From positions 1-21,157 of the forward strand of contig JAJDCE010000127.1 in assembly GCA_029260985.1 (NCBI GenBank): a stretch of 21,157 nt of DNA, written 5' to 3'. The notes under the pieces are model-generated. The model did not search any database, had not been told where the DNA came from, and saw only the letters and a program-made list of their open reading frames with translations. The DNA is from Patescibacteria group bacterium (GTDB lineage: Bacteria > Patescibacteriota > Gracilibacteria > UM-FILTER-43-11). Below, piece after piece: positions 20,692-21,157 of this stretch (within the stretch, counting starts at the first letter, position 1; every line of letters begins with the position of its first letter). The position numbers were made by a program, and so were the translations under genes.

Positions 20692-20721
20692 ATTATAGAT
20701 CAAAACTTCACCAATAGTCAT
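20692..20721 (-). promoter_or_regulatory. murD promoter with -35 contributed by a repeat remnant
   Basis: Minus-strand ATGACT (20721-20716), 18-bp spacer, TATAAT (20697-20692), then six bases to the ATG. The -35 box lies within AATTCAGAATGAC, the end sequence of the dispersed repeats. Confidence 0.6.
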
Positions 20722-20746
20722 TCTGAATTTAACTCATGATTACGAT

Positions 20747-20782
20747 ACCTGTAAGTGAGGATAGCTATCCTCACTTACAGGT
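20747..20782. repeat. 36-bp perfect palindrome
   Basis: The half-site ACCTGTAAGTGAGGATAG (20747-20764) is followed immediately by its exact reverse complement (20765-20782), with no spacer. No T-run follows on either side. It lies about 60 bp upstream of murD and 180 bp upstream of the helix-turn-helix gene. Confidence 0.9.
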
Positions 20783-20831
20783 TATAAGTATTATTAGAAA
20801 ATATAATTCAACATAGTTAAATATAATTAAA

Positions 20832-20940
20832 TTAAGTAAACGTTGACAAACTTAGTCAATTTATAATAGATTGTCTATGGTTTATAAAAAGTTAAGTAAA
20901 CTAAATCAAATTAAAACAAATATAGTTAAGTTAAGTAAAA
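20832..20940. promoter_or_regulatory. AT-rich control region with repeated TTAAGTAAA and a TTGAC-N7-GTCAA site
   Basis: TTAAGTAAAC occurs at 20832-20841 and 20892-20901, and TTAAGTAAAA at 20931-20940. TAGTTAA occurs at 20814-20820 and 20923-20929. TTGAC (20843-20847) and GTCAA (20855-20859) form an inverted repeat, whose left arm is also a TTGACA -35 with TAGATT at 18-bp spacing. This is consistent with a promoter plus multiple binding sites in front of the helix-turn-helix gene. Confidence 0.45.
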
Positions 20941-20959
20941 TAAAAATAAATATAAAATA

Positions 20960-21130
20960 GTGGATGAAAAAATATACACCACAGAGCAGGTGGCTGAAGT
21001 TCTTCAGATCCACCCGCTAACCGTCCTTAACTACATCAAGCAAAAAAAGTTAAAAGCTATAAAATTAGGACGAATCTACCGCATTCGAGAAAGCGCCCTC
21101 CAGCGATTTCTAGATCAGGAATCAACCTAA
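20960..21130 (+). CDS. excisionase-family helix-turn-helix DNA-binding protein
   Basis: A 56-residue protein starting at GTG, with no in-frame ATG near. The sequence YTTEQVAEVLQIHPLTVLNYIKQKKLKAIKLGRIYRIRESALQRFL follows the excisionase/MerR-like HTH_17 pattern throughout: TTEQVAEVL as the first helix, a recognition helix at HPLTVLNYI, then the Lys-x-Gly-Arg wing. Such minimal proteins bind DNA as recombination directionality factors, or as small repressors in plasmid, phage or chromosomal loci. Repeated AT-rich motifs and a palindrome lie just upstream and are likely targets. No integrase is within the window; the sequence ends 27 bases after the stop. The fold is confident; the role is unknown. 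Confidence 0.85.
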   Translation: MDEKIYTTEQVAEVLQIHPLTVLNYIKQKKLKAIKLGRIYRIRESALQRFLDQEST

Positions 21131-21157
21131 AAACCACAAATCACAAATAAAACTAAG

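Noticed and set aside
1..21157. Alternative code with UGA as glycine (as in some CPR lineages)
   Set aside because: TGA ends the SdpI-like and glycosyltransferase genes exactly where the families end, and no real gene needs TGA as a sense codon.

Overview
The window looks like chromosome from a small-genome, episymbiont-type bacterium, most likely Patescibacteria/CPR and perhaps a Peregrinibacteria- or Gracilibacteria-like lineage. This rests on gene style: an LPXTG-anchored surface protein, MurJ and MurD, a SpvB/Tc-type Rhs protein, few Shine-Dalgarno sites, and -10 boxes lying almost on the start codon of several housekeeping genes. TGA is used as a stop, so the UGA=Gly code of some relatives is not in use. 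The lineage is an inference; no marker gene such as rRNA is present.

Layout. (1) 11-1855, plus: an operon of ECF sigma factor, three-helix membrane protein (candidate anti-sigma) and a small secreted His/Met-rich protein, closed by a terminator shared with the convergent island. (2) 1922-9116, minus: a polymorphic-toxin island. A large secreted SpvB/VCBS/Tc-B/YD-repeat shell protein is followed by a separate, separately secreted Rhs-core plus toxin-tip protein and then a cytoplasmic candidate immunity protein. The shell and cap are in the same reading frame, separated by one stop codon and three codons. (3) 9345-10409, plus: a class II Fic AMP-transferase with a winged-helix tail, divergent from the Rhs island; the two promoters overlap and adjoin TTTACATAG operator-like repeats. 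(4) 10466-11887, plus: a U32 (TrhP-like) protein and tRNA-Lys(CTT). A 16-bp copy of the tRNA anticodon arm overlaps the U32 stop codon. (5) 11893-12672: hairpin repeats, then a minus-strand LPXTG surface protein. (6) 12729-13988, plus: a promoter, about 210 nt of highly structured RNA of no class I recognise, then a protein built of fifteen 11-residue repeats and a strong terminator. (7) 14004-15748, plus: an SdpI-like membrane protein overlapping a GT4 glycosyltransferase. (8) 15845-17447, minus: two small membrane proteins and a tandem pair of distantly paralogous unknown proteins. (9) 17677-20685: convergent murJ and murD, for peptidoglycan precursor flipping and synthesis. (10) 20700-21130: a 36-bp perfect palindrome, an AT-rich region with repeated TTAAGTAAA, and a 56-residue excisionase-type helix-turn-helix protein.

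Short palindromic elements with GTCAT termini are dispersed through intergenic spaces (11965, 17518, 19246, and a remnant at 20717). The two best copies both lie between convergent genes. The strongest candidates for something undescribed are the split Rhs toxin with its Fic neighbour, and the structured RNA placed before the 11-residue-repeat protein.
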